The notes beneath the pieces are model-generated. The model saw nothing but the letters and a program-made list of their open reading frames with translations, was not told where the DNA came from and made no database searches. Below are positions 1 to 5,506 of a DNA stretch of 7,391 bases, in pieces (the stretch's first letter is position 1; each line of letters starts with the position of its first letter). The position numbers and the translations under genes are program-made. Source of the stretch: Bacteroidota bacterium (GTDB lineage Bacteria; Bacteroidota; Bacteroidia; Cytophagales; Cyclobacteriaceae); contig JAHEMS010000169.1 of the NCBI GenBank assembly GCA_024643595.1, forward strand, positions 1-7,391, read 5' to 3'.

Positions 1-1
1 C

Positions 2-157
2 ATCACCTACTTTCCAGAATATGGCCTTGCCTACTATAACCGGGGGCTCACGTGGCACCGGTTAGGAAAAAAGGCTGATGCATGCAAAGACATTGAGCAT
101 GCAGTGAGTTTGGGAACGAAGATTCCAGAAAAAGTGATGAGTACGATTTGCAAATAA
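2..157 (+). CDS. C-terminal end of a tetratricopeptide-repeat (TPR) protein, partial
   Basis: The reading frame is open from the left edge and ends at TAA 155-157, giving 51 residues; the start lies outside the window. It contains one recognisable TPR unit: an alanine-tyrosine-tyrosine-asparagine-arginine-glycine helix A with Leu and Gly before the turn (YNRGLTWHRLGKK), then helix B reading DACKDIEHAVSLG. The 'DACKDhxxAxxLG' ending is a common variant in Bacteroidota TPR proteins. TPR units form helical-hairpin scaffolds for protein-protein contacts. The last 14 residues, after the repeat, form a short basic tail ending Cys-Lys. What the rest of the protein does cannot be told from this fragment. 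Only weak short inverted repeats without a T-tract follow the stop, so no terminator can be called. Confidence 0.75.
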   Translation: MTYFPEYGLAYYNRGLTWHRLGKKADACKDIEHAVSLGTKIPEKVMSTICK

Positions 158-314
158 GGTGAGGCCCGGAATCCCGTTCGGTCATTGCTACGTTGAGCGT
201 CGGGTGATAAGGTATCATATACTTCAACATTCTCAAATCGTTAATCGTCATTCGATATTCAACATTATTGACCGATGCTGATTTTTGATTTACGAAGCAA
301 AGTCGAAGTAGCTA

Positions 315-554
315 CTAAATGGAATAGTACTCCGGTATTTCAATGATGTCAGTGAGGGTGGAGTGACCCCGAGCATCATCTTGAAAATACTCGCGGATGT
401 AGACCACTTTATAGGTGTAGTTGTCTGTAGGATCGAGGTGATTCTTCCTATCCTCCGCTTCAGAGAGGGAATTAAACCCGGTGAGATATTTCGGGGGCCG
501 TGCCCTTCGCGAATTGGTTACCTTCACCGCATACATGTCCTGGTAAGTATTCAT
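315..554 (-). CDS. Hypothetical protein, 79 residues
   Basis: An ATG-started frame of 79 codons ends in two tandem TAG stops. I do not recognise a family. The protein is soluble, with no signal peptide or membrane segment. A beta-like start (YAVKVTNS) is followed by a basic Arg/Pro patch, an acidic helix-like stretch (SLSEAEDRKNHL), and a second beta-like stretch (YTYKVVYIREYF). That beta-alpha-beta order is compatible with a small SPOR-like or ferredoxin-like fold, but this is speculation. Codons end in G or C more often than in the neighbouring lipoprotein gene, and the residue composition looks protein-like; the opposite strand of the same stretch is also open but reads less like a protein. 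No Shine-Dalgarno site is visible before the start, as usual in Bacteroidota. The gene is divergent from the lipoprotein gene beginning at 725. Confidence 0.55.
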   Translation of the reverse strand: MNTYQDMYAVKVTNSRRARPPKYLTGFNSLSEAEDRKNHLDPTDNYTYKVVYIREYFQDDARGHSTLTDIIEIPEYYSI

Positions 555-724
555 ACAACTGTTTGTTTTAATTAACCAGTAGCAAAAAAATATAACTTAC
601 GTGCTGTGAACAGGATAAAGATATGAAATATCCGACAACTATTTTATGATCACCTAATTATTGTCGATGAATGAGTGATTTCATATGATAATTGGGTATA
701 TTCAAGACAACTTCAACCATTGCT
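555..724. promoter_or_regulatory. Divergent intergenic region with short inverted repeats
   Basis: This gap separates two divergently read genes and must hold promoters for both, unless the right-hand gene starts at the TTG at 692. It is AT-rich. Two short sites can be seen: a perfect inverted repeat GATAT-GAA-ATATC at 620-632, and TGATCACCT at 647-655, which recurs near the ornithine cyclodeaminase-family gene (4457-4464 and 5456-5464). I could not find a clear Bacteroidota promoter (TTTG with a downstream TAnnTTTG) on either strand, so the promoter positions are undetermined. Confidence 0.3.
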
Positions 725-1357
725 ATGAGTATCGCATCAAAGAGAATTCCTCTAGCTATTCTTTTTGGAATTTTATTCTTTGGCATTCATTCATGTAAAG
801 AAGATAATCCACCCGTACCAACTGGATTGCCCTTTGCCTATTTTTTTATAGAACACATTTTCGTAGATCCAATTAATCTCGATCCTAATGATTTCCTAAC
901 CAGTGACCTTAGATTTGTTAGTCGGGCTCAGGTTGGGTCAACTGCGCCCCCTGCCGGTAATTATTATTATGAAGCGTCAGCTTTTGGGAATGAAGAATTA
1001 CCAATTGGCTGTAGTAAGAGTTACACAAAAAGTGTTGGGGGATATCGCACTATCAAAATTGTTGGTGAAATACCTCGAAAAGGCACTATTCAACCAAATG
1101 ACTTGAAATGGTTAGAAACATTGAGATATGTTATCAGTATGGAATTTGGGCCATCCATGATTACTAAATCAGCAAAAATAAAATTCATTGACTATGACGA
1201 AGAAATCGATTTCACAAATAATCTATGGGTGGCGCATGGGGCGAACCCTGAAAATGAAAATTATCTCCTTATTAGGGGGATGAATTTCTCTCCATTGTTC
1301 CGAAAAGACGGCACGGTAATATTTTTAGACCTCAGGTTTGAAGAATTGGATTTTTAA
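725..1357 (+). CDS. Probable surface-exposed lipoprotein of unknown function
   Basis: From ATG 725 this encodes 210 residues. A lipoprotein signal is visible: Lys6-Arg7, a hydrophobic core (about residues 8-21) and Ile-His-Ser-Cys with the lipidated cysteine at residue 24. The residues after it are Lys-Glu-Asp-Asn. Lys followed by two acidic residues matches the lipoprotein export signal described for Bacteroidota, which sends lipoproteins to the outer face of the outer membrane, so surface exposure is predicted. His at position -2 of the lipobox is unusual. The mature part is rich in aromatic and acidic residues with alternating hydrophobic stretches suggesting a beta-rich fold; no family is recognised. 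The frame is also open upstream to a TTG at 692, but ATG 725 places the basic residues and hydrophobic core at the expected distance from the N-terminus. Codon use is markedly AT-rich compared with the genes around it. No operon partner: the left neighbour is divergent, the right one convergent. Confidence 0.8.
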   Translation: MSIASKRIPLAILFGILFFGIHSCKEDNPPVPTGLPFAYFFIEHIFVDPINLDPNDFLTSDLRFVSRAQVGSTAPPAGNYYYEASAFGNEELPIGCSKSYTKSVGGYRTIKIVGEIPRKGTIQPNDLKWLETLRYVISMEFGPSMITKSAKIKFIDYDEEIDFTNNLWVAHGANPENENYLLIRGMNFSPLFRKDGTVIFLDLRFEELDF

Positions 1358-1369
1358 CGAATTCTTTTT
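1341..1369 (+). terminator. Weak intrinsic terminator-like hairpin
   Basis: A perfect 7-bp inverted repeat, AAGAATT (1341-1347) and AATTCTT (1360-1366), overlaps the end of the lipoprotein gene, with its stop codon inside the 12-base loop. It runs into five T's (1365-1369). The T-tract on the plus strand suits termination of the lipoprotein transcript before the convergent HAD gene. The stem is almost all A-T, so the terminator would be weak. Confidence 0.35.
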
Positions 1370-1399
1370 CCCTATCATCATAAAAAAAGTTGTTCAAAC

Positions 1400-2026
1400 T
1401 CAGGAAAGGAAATCCCGAAGGTGAGTTTCCACTTTCATTCCTTTTTTCAAATGCAGCACGTTTAATCCTACGGAAGCGGCAGCAGTAATATTGGGTTCAC
1501 TATCATCCACAAATAAGGTCTCTTCTGGTATTAGCTCTTCCTGCACCATGATAAACTGAAAAGAACTAGGCGTTGGTTTGCGCTGCCCTAGCTGGTGAGA
1601 ATAAAAAGGTTTCTTGAATAAAGATTCAAAAGGGTAGTTGGCCACTTCGCGTTCAAATTGGGGTATAAAATGGTTGTAATGAATGCGGTTAGTATTGGAA
1701 AATAAAAACAGCTGATAGTTATTTCTATTCTGCTCCAGCCAGGCAACACTTTCCTTTCGATATCCGATTAAGATCGCTTTCCAGGCTTCCATGATCGCCT
1801 GATCATCGGCTTGAACACCCGTTAATTGAATGAGTCCTTTGCAAAACTGTTCGGCCGTAATAAATCCCTGCTCAAGATCCAGGAAAATAGGTGCCGAATG
1901 GTGAAATCCAAAATAAGATTCAAAATCGTTTACTCCTAATTTTTTGAAAGCAGTATTCATTCTTTCAAAATCAATATCGTACAATACGTTTCCAAAATCG
2001 AAAATGATGTTCTTTATCGGGGCCAT
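1400..2026 (-). CDS. HAD-superfamily hydrolase, YihX-like sugar-phosphate phosphatase
   Basis: A complete 208-residue cytoplasmic HAD hydrolase, the normal length for subfamily IA. All four signature motifs are visible. Motif I is IIFDFGNVLYDID with the nucleophile Asp10, motif II is FSNTN with Ser110, motif III is the lysine of GQRKP (Lys150), and motif IV is LFVDDSEPN with Asp174-Asp175. A helical cap (about residues 20-95) lies between motifs I and II. The 'DxGNVL-x-DID' form of motif I, with Gly where most HAD phosphatases have the second Asp, together with 'SNTNRxH' and 'xRKP', is very like E. coli YihX, an alpha-glucose-1-phosphate phosphatase. Substrate in this organism is not known. 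It starts 37 bases after the stop of the coiled-coil/barrel gene on the same strand, so the two are probably cotranscribed, though no functional link is obvious. No Shine-Dalgarno; AAAGAAATAAC precedes the ATG. Confidence 0.9.
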   Translation of the reverse strand: MAPIKNIIFDFGNVLYDIDFERMNTAFKKLGVNDFESYFGFHHSAPIFLDLEQGFITAEQFCKGLIQLTGVQADDQAIMEAWKAILIGYRKESVAWLEQNRNNYQLFLFSNTNRIHYNHFIPQFEREVANYPFESLFKKPFYSHQLGQRKPTPSSFQFIMVQEELIPEETLFVDDSEPNITAAASVGLNVLHLKKGMKVETHLRDFLS

Positions 2027-2063
2027 GTTATTTCTTTGCCACGAAGATAATCAACTTAGGAAA

Positions 2064-3491
2064 TCATTTCTTCATAGGGAAGTCAAATCCAAAACGAAGG
2101 GCAAAGCGATCTCCATAGGGACTCAATCCATCTGATTCCAATAAATTGTAAAGCACTTCGGTGTTTCCTTTCATTTGCCTGTAAACGGTATACTCTTTCT
2201 TGATTCCGAAAAACAAACTTCCTACCCATTGGCGATGAGCAACATCCACTCCAGTTGCCTGGGTCATTCTTTCAGGGATGGTCATATTCATGATTTCAGG
2301 AAGAAATCGGAAATATATTCCCTTTTGCCATTTTACTTCGAAGGCAGCACGCGGACCATAAATCCTTTCTTGCTTTAGGATTGACCATCCTTCTATGGGC
2401 AATCGTTGATTCCATCCAACGCCCACCGAAAATCGCAGCAGGATACGATACATGATCATTGGATTTATATCCAGCAGGAAAAGGCCAGACTTCTGAATCT
2501 GGAAAGTGATGCCAGGTATGATCCGTTCAGATAATGACTTCCCATGAAGAGGATTCGGTAATCGCTTCGGCAGTTCCGCCATGCTTTGAACTTCCTCGTA
2601 TTTGCTCTTTACCGTCGACATGGAGCTCATCGCCTTTTGCAAGACTTCCTCTTTTCCTACAAAATGATTTCTGGCTTCTTTTGATACCAACTCTTTCACC
2701 ATATCATTAGCTTTTTCAACCAAGGCAGAGGAGTCAACTCGTTCCGTTTGCTTAAGCAACGCTGTTCCTTCCTTGATCTGCCCTACTCCGTCCATTTCGG
2801 CTAGTTTCCTCTCCATCAACTTTGCCATATTACCAGGATCACCGACCTCCGTATTGAGCCATATCCGCGCATCCTGATCCCGGATTCCTGCCTTACCAGC
2901 CAACTCCTTAATATTTCCATACTTACTGATGGATGGCAACTGCCATTTGTCAAGGTCAGGAATACTAATTTTCGGCAATTCGATTGATGCTGCCTGCAAG
3001 GAAGGTAGCGAGTAGTGATCGACGGATGCCTGCAGTTTTTGCAAGGGTAATTGCAACGGAGGCGGTAGGTTTATTTCCCTTAAACGGTGTGTAACATTTG
3101 ACTTAAGATTATCAACTTTTTCTGTGTAGGAATTAACCTGATCCTCCATTTGCCGCCGGAGGCTATCTACTTTATTGGTGAGTCTATCAACCGGAAGGTT
3201 GAGGTGATTCAAACTATCGATCCTGGATTGCAAGTCGAGGCTAATTGATCTTACGTTGGTTCTCAGATTTTGAAATTCAGTATTCAGACTTTCAGCTTTT
3301 GATTGAAACATTCGGGTAATGGAGTCTGCCTTGGTAACTTTCCGATAGATAACAGAATCATTCTTCACCTCCAGCAAAATACTGTCATAGCGTTGAGCAA
3401 ATGAGATGCTGGTGAACATAGATAAGACCAAAATAAGTGTTGCCTTATTGATTGGGATATCCTTTATGTGATGAGCTTTATCCACGCTCAA
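2064..3491 (-). CDS. Exported coiled-coil protein with probable C-terminal outer-membrane beta-barrel
   Basis: A long frame of about 475 residues; no characterised family is recognised. The N-terminus has a signal peptide (hydrophobic about 17-31, likely cleavage after SISFA, mature end Gln33). Residues about 40-140 form a heptad-rich, highly charged helix with many Asp-Ser-Leu and Asn/Gln, predicted to be a coiled coil. Residues 141-190 are a linker with recurring Leu-Pro or Ile-Pro pairs (LPPPLQLPL, SLPSL, ELPKISIPDL, QLPSI). A second helical region covers about 192-308. Residues about 322-475 alternate hydrophobic/polar with many aromatics and end RFALRFGFDF plus a short tail, as in outer-membrane barrels. 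The start is uncertain: an in-frame TAA lies at 3507-3509, and before the signal peptide only TTG (3491) or GTG (3485) is available; the first ATG is inside the signal peptide. The HAD gene follows after 37 bases. Role inferred only: an envelope protein spanning periplasm and outer membrane. Confidence 0.8.
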   Translation of the reverse strand: MSVDKAHHIKDIPINKATLILVLSMFTSISFAQRYDSILLEVKNDSVIYRKVTKADSITRMFQSKAESLNTEFQNLRTNVRSISLDLQSRIDSLNHLNLPVDRLTNKVDSLRRQMEDQVNSYTEKVDNLKSNVTHRLREINLPPPLQLPLQKLQASVDHYSLPSLQAASIELPKISIPDLDKWQLPSISKYGNIKELAGKAGIRDQDARIWLNTEVGDPGNMAKLMERKLAEMDGVGQIKEGTALLKQTERVDSSALVEKANDMVKELVSKEARNHFVGKEEVLQKAMSSMSTVKSKYEEVQSMAELPKRLPNPLHGKSLSERIIPGITFQIQKSGLFLLDINPMIMYRILLRFSVGVGWNQRLPIEGWSILKQERIYGPRAAFEVKWQKGIYFRFLPEIMNMTIPERMTQATGVDVAHRQWVGSLFFGIKKEYTVYRQMKGNTEVLYNLLESDGLSPYGDRFALRFGFDFPMKK

Positions 3492-3698
3492 AGCTATGTC
3501 ATGACGTTAGATTTATTTCAGCTAAGTAGTAAGATTTGCCCGCTCACCATTTGCCGTAATTACACGGTATAAGGTGTTGAGAAGATTAACATGCGTTCAC
3601 GCCCGGCAATAGAAATTAACAAATCTGGCATAAACATTACCATTCGTGATCATGAACGGTACTGATAACCTGGATATTCTTACCTCCTGCGAATTACC

Positions 3699-3731
3699 TT
3701 TTGCAACTCGACCTGTTGGCAGGTTGCAAAA
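3699..3731. repeat. Perfect 9-bp inverted repeat (hairpin)
   Basis: TTTTGCAAC (3699-3707) and GTTGCAAAA (3723-3731) are exact reverse complements separated by 15 bases, and the loop contains a further CTG-TTGG-CAG mini-stem. The T's are on the 5' arm, so it is not a terminator for either strand. It is either an RNA structure in the leader of the lipoprotein gene or a protein-binding site. It is the longest perfect inverted repeat I found in the window apart from the 14-base palindrome at 4416. Confidence 0.5.
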
Positions 3732-3846
3732 TTCACAACTCCATGCTTTTAATTGAGCAGAATGACGCTTGTTCCTTGAGAACTGCCAAAAAATAATCAC
3801 CGGATGGTGATGAATGAAGTCGCACCGGGCTATTCGCCCTGCATCT

Positions 3847-3863
3847 TTGATTAATAAAATCAA
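3847..3863. promoter_or_regulatory. Inverted repeat just upstream of the lipoprotein start
   Basis: TTGATT-AATAA-AATCAA is a perfect 6-bp inverted repeat with a 5-base spacer, ending 14 bases before the ATG at 3878. Its size and position fit an operator for a small dimeric regulator or a leader hairpin controlling translation. The AT-rich composition makes a chance match quite possible. Confidence 0.25.
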
Positions 3864-3877
3864 TAACCCCAATAAAT

Positions 3878-4186
3878 ATGAAAACGGTAATTCAACTTCT
3901 TGCAGTAAGCTTGTTTTTCTCAGCCTGCTCCACCTACCAGGACATCGCTAAAAGGACTGAACTTTCTGAAGATCTTATCCGGGCTAAATTAATACCAGGG
4001 AAAAAATGTAGAATAGAACTCAACAGTGGATTAGAATTAAAGTTGAAGGTTACCAGAGTGGATTCACTGCATGTGCACGGCACCCAAACATCAATCAACG
4101 GGAAGAACTATTCCGATAATTCATTTTCAGAATCCTACTCTAATCTGCACCATAACGCCAACAGTATTGCTGTTAAAAATCTTTAA
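3878..4186 (+). CDS. Small lipoprotein with LSm-like beta domain, probably C-terminally frame-disrupted
   Basis: The 102-residue frame begins with a typical lipoprotein signal: Lys2, a hydrophobic core at 4-14, and Phe-Ser-Ala-Cys with the lipidated cysteine at residue 17, followed by Ser-Thr-Tyr. There is no acidic export signal after the cysteine, so it may face the periplasm. Residues about 38-98 (PGKKCRIELNSG, LELKLKVTRVDSLHVHGT, then a polar stretch and SIAVKN) follow the pattern of small Bacteroidota lipoproteins with a short Sm-like beta-barrel, which usually continue through 'I..I.v.kF' into one membrane-like hydrophobic segment. Here the frame stops at TAA 4184-4186 exactly where that segment should begin, and the missing hydrophobic sequence is found downstream in other frames. 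Function unknown. A/T-rich sequence and an inverted repeat precede the ATG. Signal and lipobox are clear; the domain assignment is tentative. Confidence 0.75.
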   Translation: MKTVIQLLAVSLFFSACSTYQDIAKRTELSEDLIRAKLIPGKKCRIELNSGLELKLKVTRVDSLHVHGTQTSINGKNYSDNSFSESYSNLHHNANSIAVKNL

Positions 4187-4296
4187 CCCCACGCTGACCG
4201 CCCGTGGTTGTGATTGGATCAGGTGCACTAATAGCTACAATTTATGCATCTGCTTACTACTCTTTATACTCCTTTATGATTATACCTATCTTGTAA
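4179..4296 (+). pseudogene. Out-of-frame C-terminal membrane segment of the preceding lipoprotein
   Basis: Immediately after SIAVKN in the annotated frame, the next frame reads IFNPTLTAR (4179-4205). The third frame then reads a strongly hydrophobic stretch, VVVIGSGALIATIYASAYY and a further hydrophobic dozen, to TAA 4294-4296. Joined, these give 'SIAVKN / IFNPTLTAR / VVVIGSGALIA', which is the order expected for the family: beta domain, a K-F-x-P junction, then one membrane helix. Two single-base insertions, one near 4178-4184 and one near 4200-4204, would explain the present state. The alternatives are sequence error, a real inactivated gene, or chance. The same frame stays open from 4297 to a TAA at 4408, but that stretch shows no recognisable protein. 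Confidence 0.45.
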
Positions 4297-4478
4297 ATTA
4301 AGAAAGGCCACCCCCCACGGACAGCCTTCCCAAAAACAACAATGTTCGCAAACCCTAAACCCGACTGGTCTCGTGCGATCGAAGTAAAGGTGGCACAATA
4401 CAATATGTAAATACAATGATATATATCATGTATTAAAAAAACTTAAGAATAAGTGAGGTGATCAGCATCAAGCCGAAT
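4297..4478. other. Intergenic region with AT-rich palindrome
   Basis: It lies between two convergently read genes. It contains a short ATG frame of 22 codons (4342-4410) without recognisable content or start signals, a palindrome at 4416-4429, a run of seven A's (4435-4441), and GGTGATCAG at 4457-4465, which recurs inverted upstream of the ornithine cyclodeaminase-family gene. No classic hairpin-plus-T terminator is seen for either gene; on the minus strand a T7 run lies just before the palindrome, not after it. Confidence 0.35.
4410..4434. repeat. Palindrome ATGATATATATCAT with extended arms
   Basis: Bases 4416-4429 form a perfect 14-base palindrome. AATAC (4410-4414) and GTATT (4430-4434) extend it to a near-perfect stem with one bulged A at 4415. 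A 7-base direct repeat, ATACAAT, occurs at 4398-4404 and 4411-4417. It may be an operator or an extruding AT-rich hairpin downstream of the two convergent genes. Confidence 0.45.
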
Positions 4479-5426
4479 CTAGACACTTGCCTTCATGAGA
4501 AAATCAGCTATGGCCAGGTCCTGAATTGCATTGCCAACAGATTTGAACACCGTAACCTGGTCACGCAAAGTTCTCCCAGCATTACGCCCAAGAATTATTT
4601 CTCCCAGTTCTGCCCGTAGATGATTTTGATCGATCAGTCCTTGTTGAATGGGCGTGATAATATCACCTGCTTCCTTTAATGCAGATTCATATTGATCAAC
4701 TACTAACCATGATTTTCTTATCACTTCTGCCGGAATTTCCTGCATAGTCGCGGTAAATGATCCGATTCCATTAATATGTGCTCCTGCATTAATAAATTGT
4801 GGAGCAAATACCGGTGTATTTGAAGTCGTTGCGGTACATATAATATCTGCCTGGTTTAATTGATCTGGAGATCTGGCCGGGGATATCTCAATATGAAACT
4901 TTTCTCCCATCCGATTACAAAAGGAGATTGCCTTTTCTTTGGTACGCCCAAAAACGAATACCTTTTTAATTTTTCTTACACTTAATACGCCCTCCACCTG
5001 TGTTTCTGCCTGAGATCCTGTACCAAAAACTGCCAGTACTTCCGAATCTTTCCTGGATAAGAGTTGGGTCGCTAATCCTGAGGCGGCACCAGTACGCAAT
5101 GCGGTAAGATACTCAGCATCAATAAGTGCCAATGGGCTTCCGTTCGTACCATCCATAATCAACATATTGCCCTGAATAACAGGAAGGTCAAGTCCGGCAT
5201 TTTTACTAAATACAGAAACCATCTTAAGACCAAATAGATTGAAGCCGCTTGAGTAAGATGGCATAAATAGCGCACGGCCTTCATGGTTTGAAGTTGGAAT
5301 TACTGTCCGAACAGGAACGATGGCTTTATGACTACTTAGCTGGACAAAAGCCTCTTTCATCAAGGTGATTGCCTGCTCCATGGAAACCTTCCTCCGTATT
5401 TCCTCCTCACTGATATACCTGATCAT
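4479..5426 (-). CDS. Ornithine cyclodeaminase / mu-crystallin family protein
   Basis: A complete 315-residue NAD(P)-dependent enzyme of normal family length. Visible landmarks are Arg40 and Lys68 (FGLKMVSVF), which correspond to substrate-binding positions of the family; ALRTGAASGLAT (109-120); the Rossmann dinucleotide-binding motif VFGTGSQA (133-140); FGRT after the second strand (159-162); GAHINGIGS (215-223); VDQYESALKEAGD (243-255); and the closing FKSVGNAIQDLA (294-305). Members catalyse ornithine to proline deamination, alanine dehydrogenation, or reduction of cyclic imines such as pyrroline-2-carboxylate. The segment after GIGS does not carry the acidic motif expected of true ornithine cyclodeaminases, so an imine reductase or another amino-acid dehydrogenase is at least as likely. 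It is cytoplasmic. ATG 5426 is preceded by AT-rich sequence and a weak AGTGG. It lies 80 bases downstream of the cytochrome-fusion gene on the same strand, with a hairpin between, so it may or may not share that transcript. Confidence 0.9.
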   Translation of the reverse strand: MIRYISEEEIRRKVSMEQAITLMKEAFVQLSSHKAIVPVRTVIPTSNHEGRALFMPSYSSGFNLFGLKMVSVFSKNAGLDLPVIQGNMLIMDGTNGSPLALIDAEYLTALRTGAASGLATQLLSRKDSEVLAVFGTGSQAETQVEGVLSVRKIKKVFVFGRTKEKAISFCNRMGEKFHIEISPARSPDQLNQADIICTATTSNTPVFAPQFINAGAHINGIGSFTATMQEIPAEVIRKSWLVVDQYESALKEAGDIITPIQQGLIDQNHLRAELGEIILGRNAGRTLRDQVTVFKSVGNAIQDLAIADFLMKASV

Positions 5427-5506
5427 CCACTAAATTTAAATAAACTACTGCAATCTGATCACCTTATTGTTCATGTCTCCATGCGCTAGCACTCCAGGAT
5501 ATTCTT

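Larger units (their letters stand above)
3492..3877. other. 386-base intergenic region rich in inverted repeats
   Basis: It lies between divergent genes (coiled-coil/barrel protein leftward, lipoprotein rightward). No convincing gene is seen. A minus-strand frame (3872-3597) is open for 91 codons but begins at TTG, shows no family and has an odd composition; a 24-codon plus-strand frame at 3591-3665 is too short to judge. Inverted repeats are frequent: CCGT/ACGG around 3554-3567; imperfect palindrome TTCGTGATCATGAA at 3637-3650; TTTTGCAAC/GTTGCAAAA at 3699-3731; ATCACC/GGTGAT at 3796-3811; GGGC/GCCC at 3827-3839, extended by GCA/TGC with a 2-base bulge; and TTGATT/AATCAA at 3847-3863. The region must contain the promoters of both neighbours; a clear TAnnTTTG box was not found. 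A structured leader or small RNA is possible but unproven. Confidence 0.4.

Noticed and set aside
48..251. Open minus-strand frame of 67 codons overlapping the TPR tail
   Set aside because: More than half is antisense to a clearly protein-like TPR frame, and the rest covers a repeat-like intergenic stretch.
363..575. Plus-strand frame of 70 codons opposite the 79-residue protein
   Set aside because: The minus-strand reading has a more natural protein composition and an ATG followed by a protein-like sequence; the plus reading looks like its mirror.
3597..3872. Open minus-strand frame of 91 codons in the gap before the small lipoprotein
   Set aside because: It begins at TTG, has unusual composition (clustered His, Cys, Arg and Phe), matches no family I know, and overlaps several inverted repeats; it is more likely chance.
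4342..4410. 22-codon ATG frame downstream of the frame-disrupted lipoprotein
   Set aside because: Too short, no recognisable motif or start signal; noted only as part of the intergenic region.
4416..4441. Palindrome plus A-run as an intrinsic terminator
   Set aside because: The stem is almost all A-T, and the T-run on the minus strand comes before the stem in the direction of transcription, not after it.
4448..5468. Ornithine cyclodeaminase gene as a small mobile unit bounded by inverted repeats
   Set aside because: The arms are only 14 bp with a 4-base insertion in one, there is no target-site duplication and no transposase; the core also appears elsewhere in the window.
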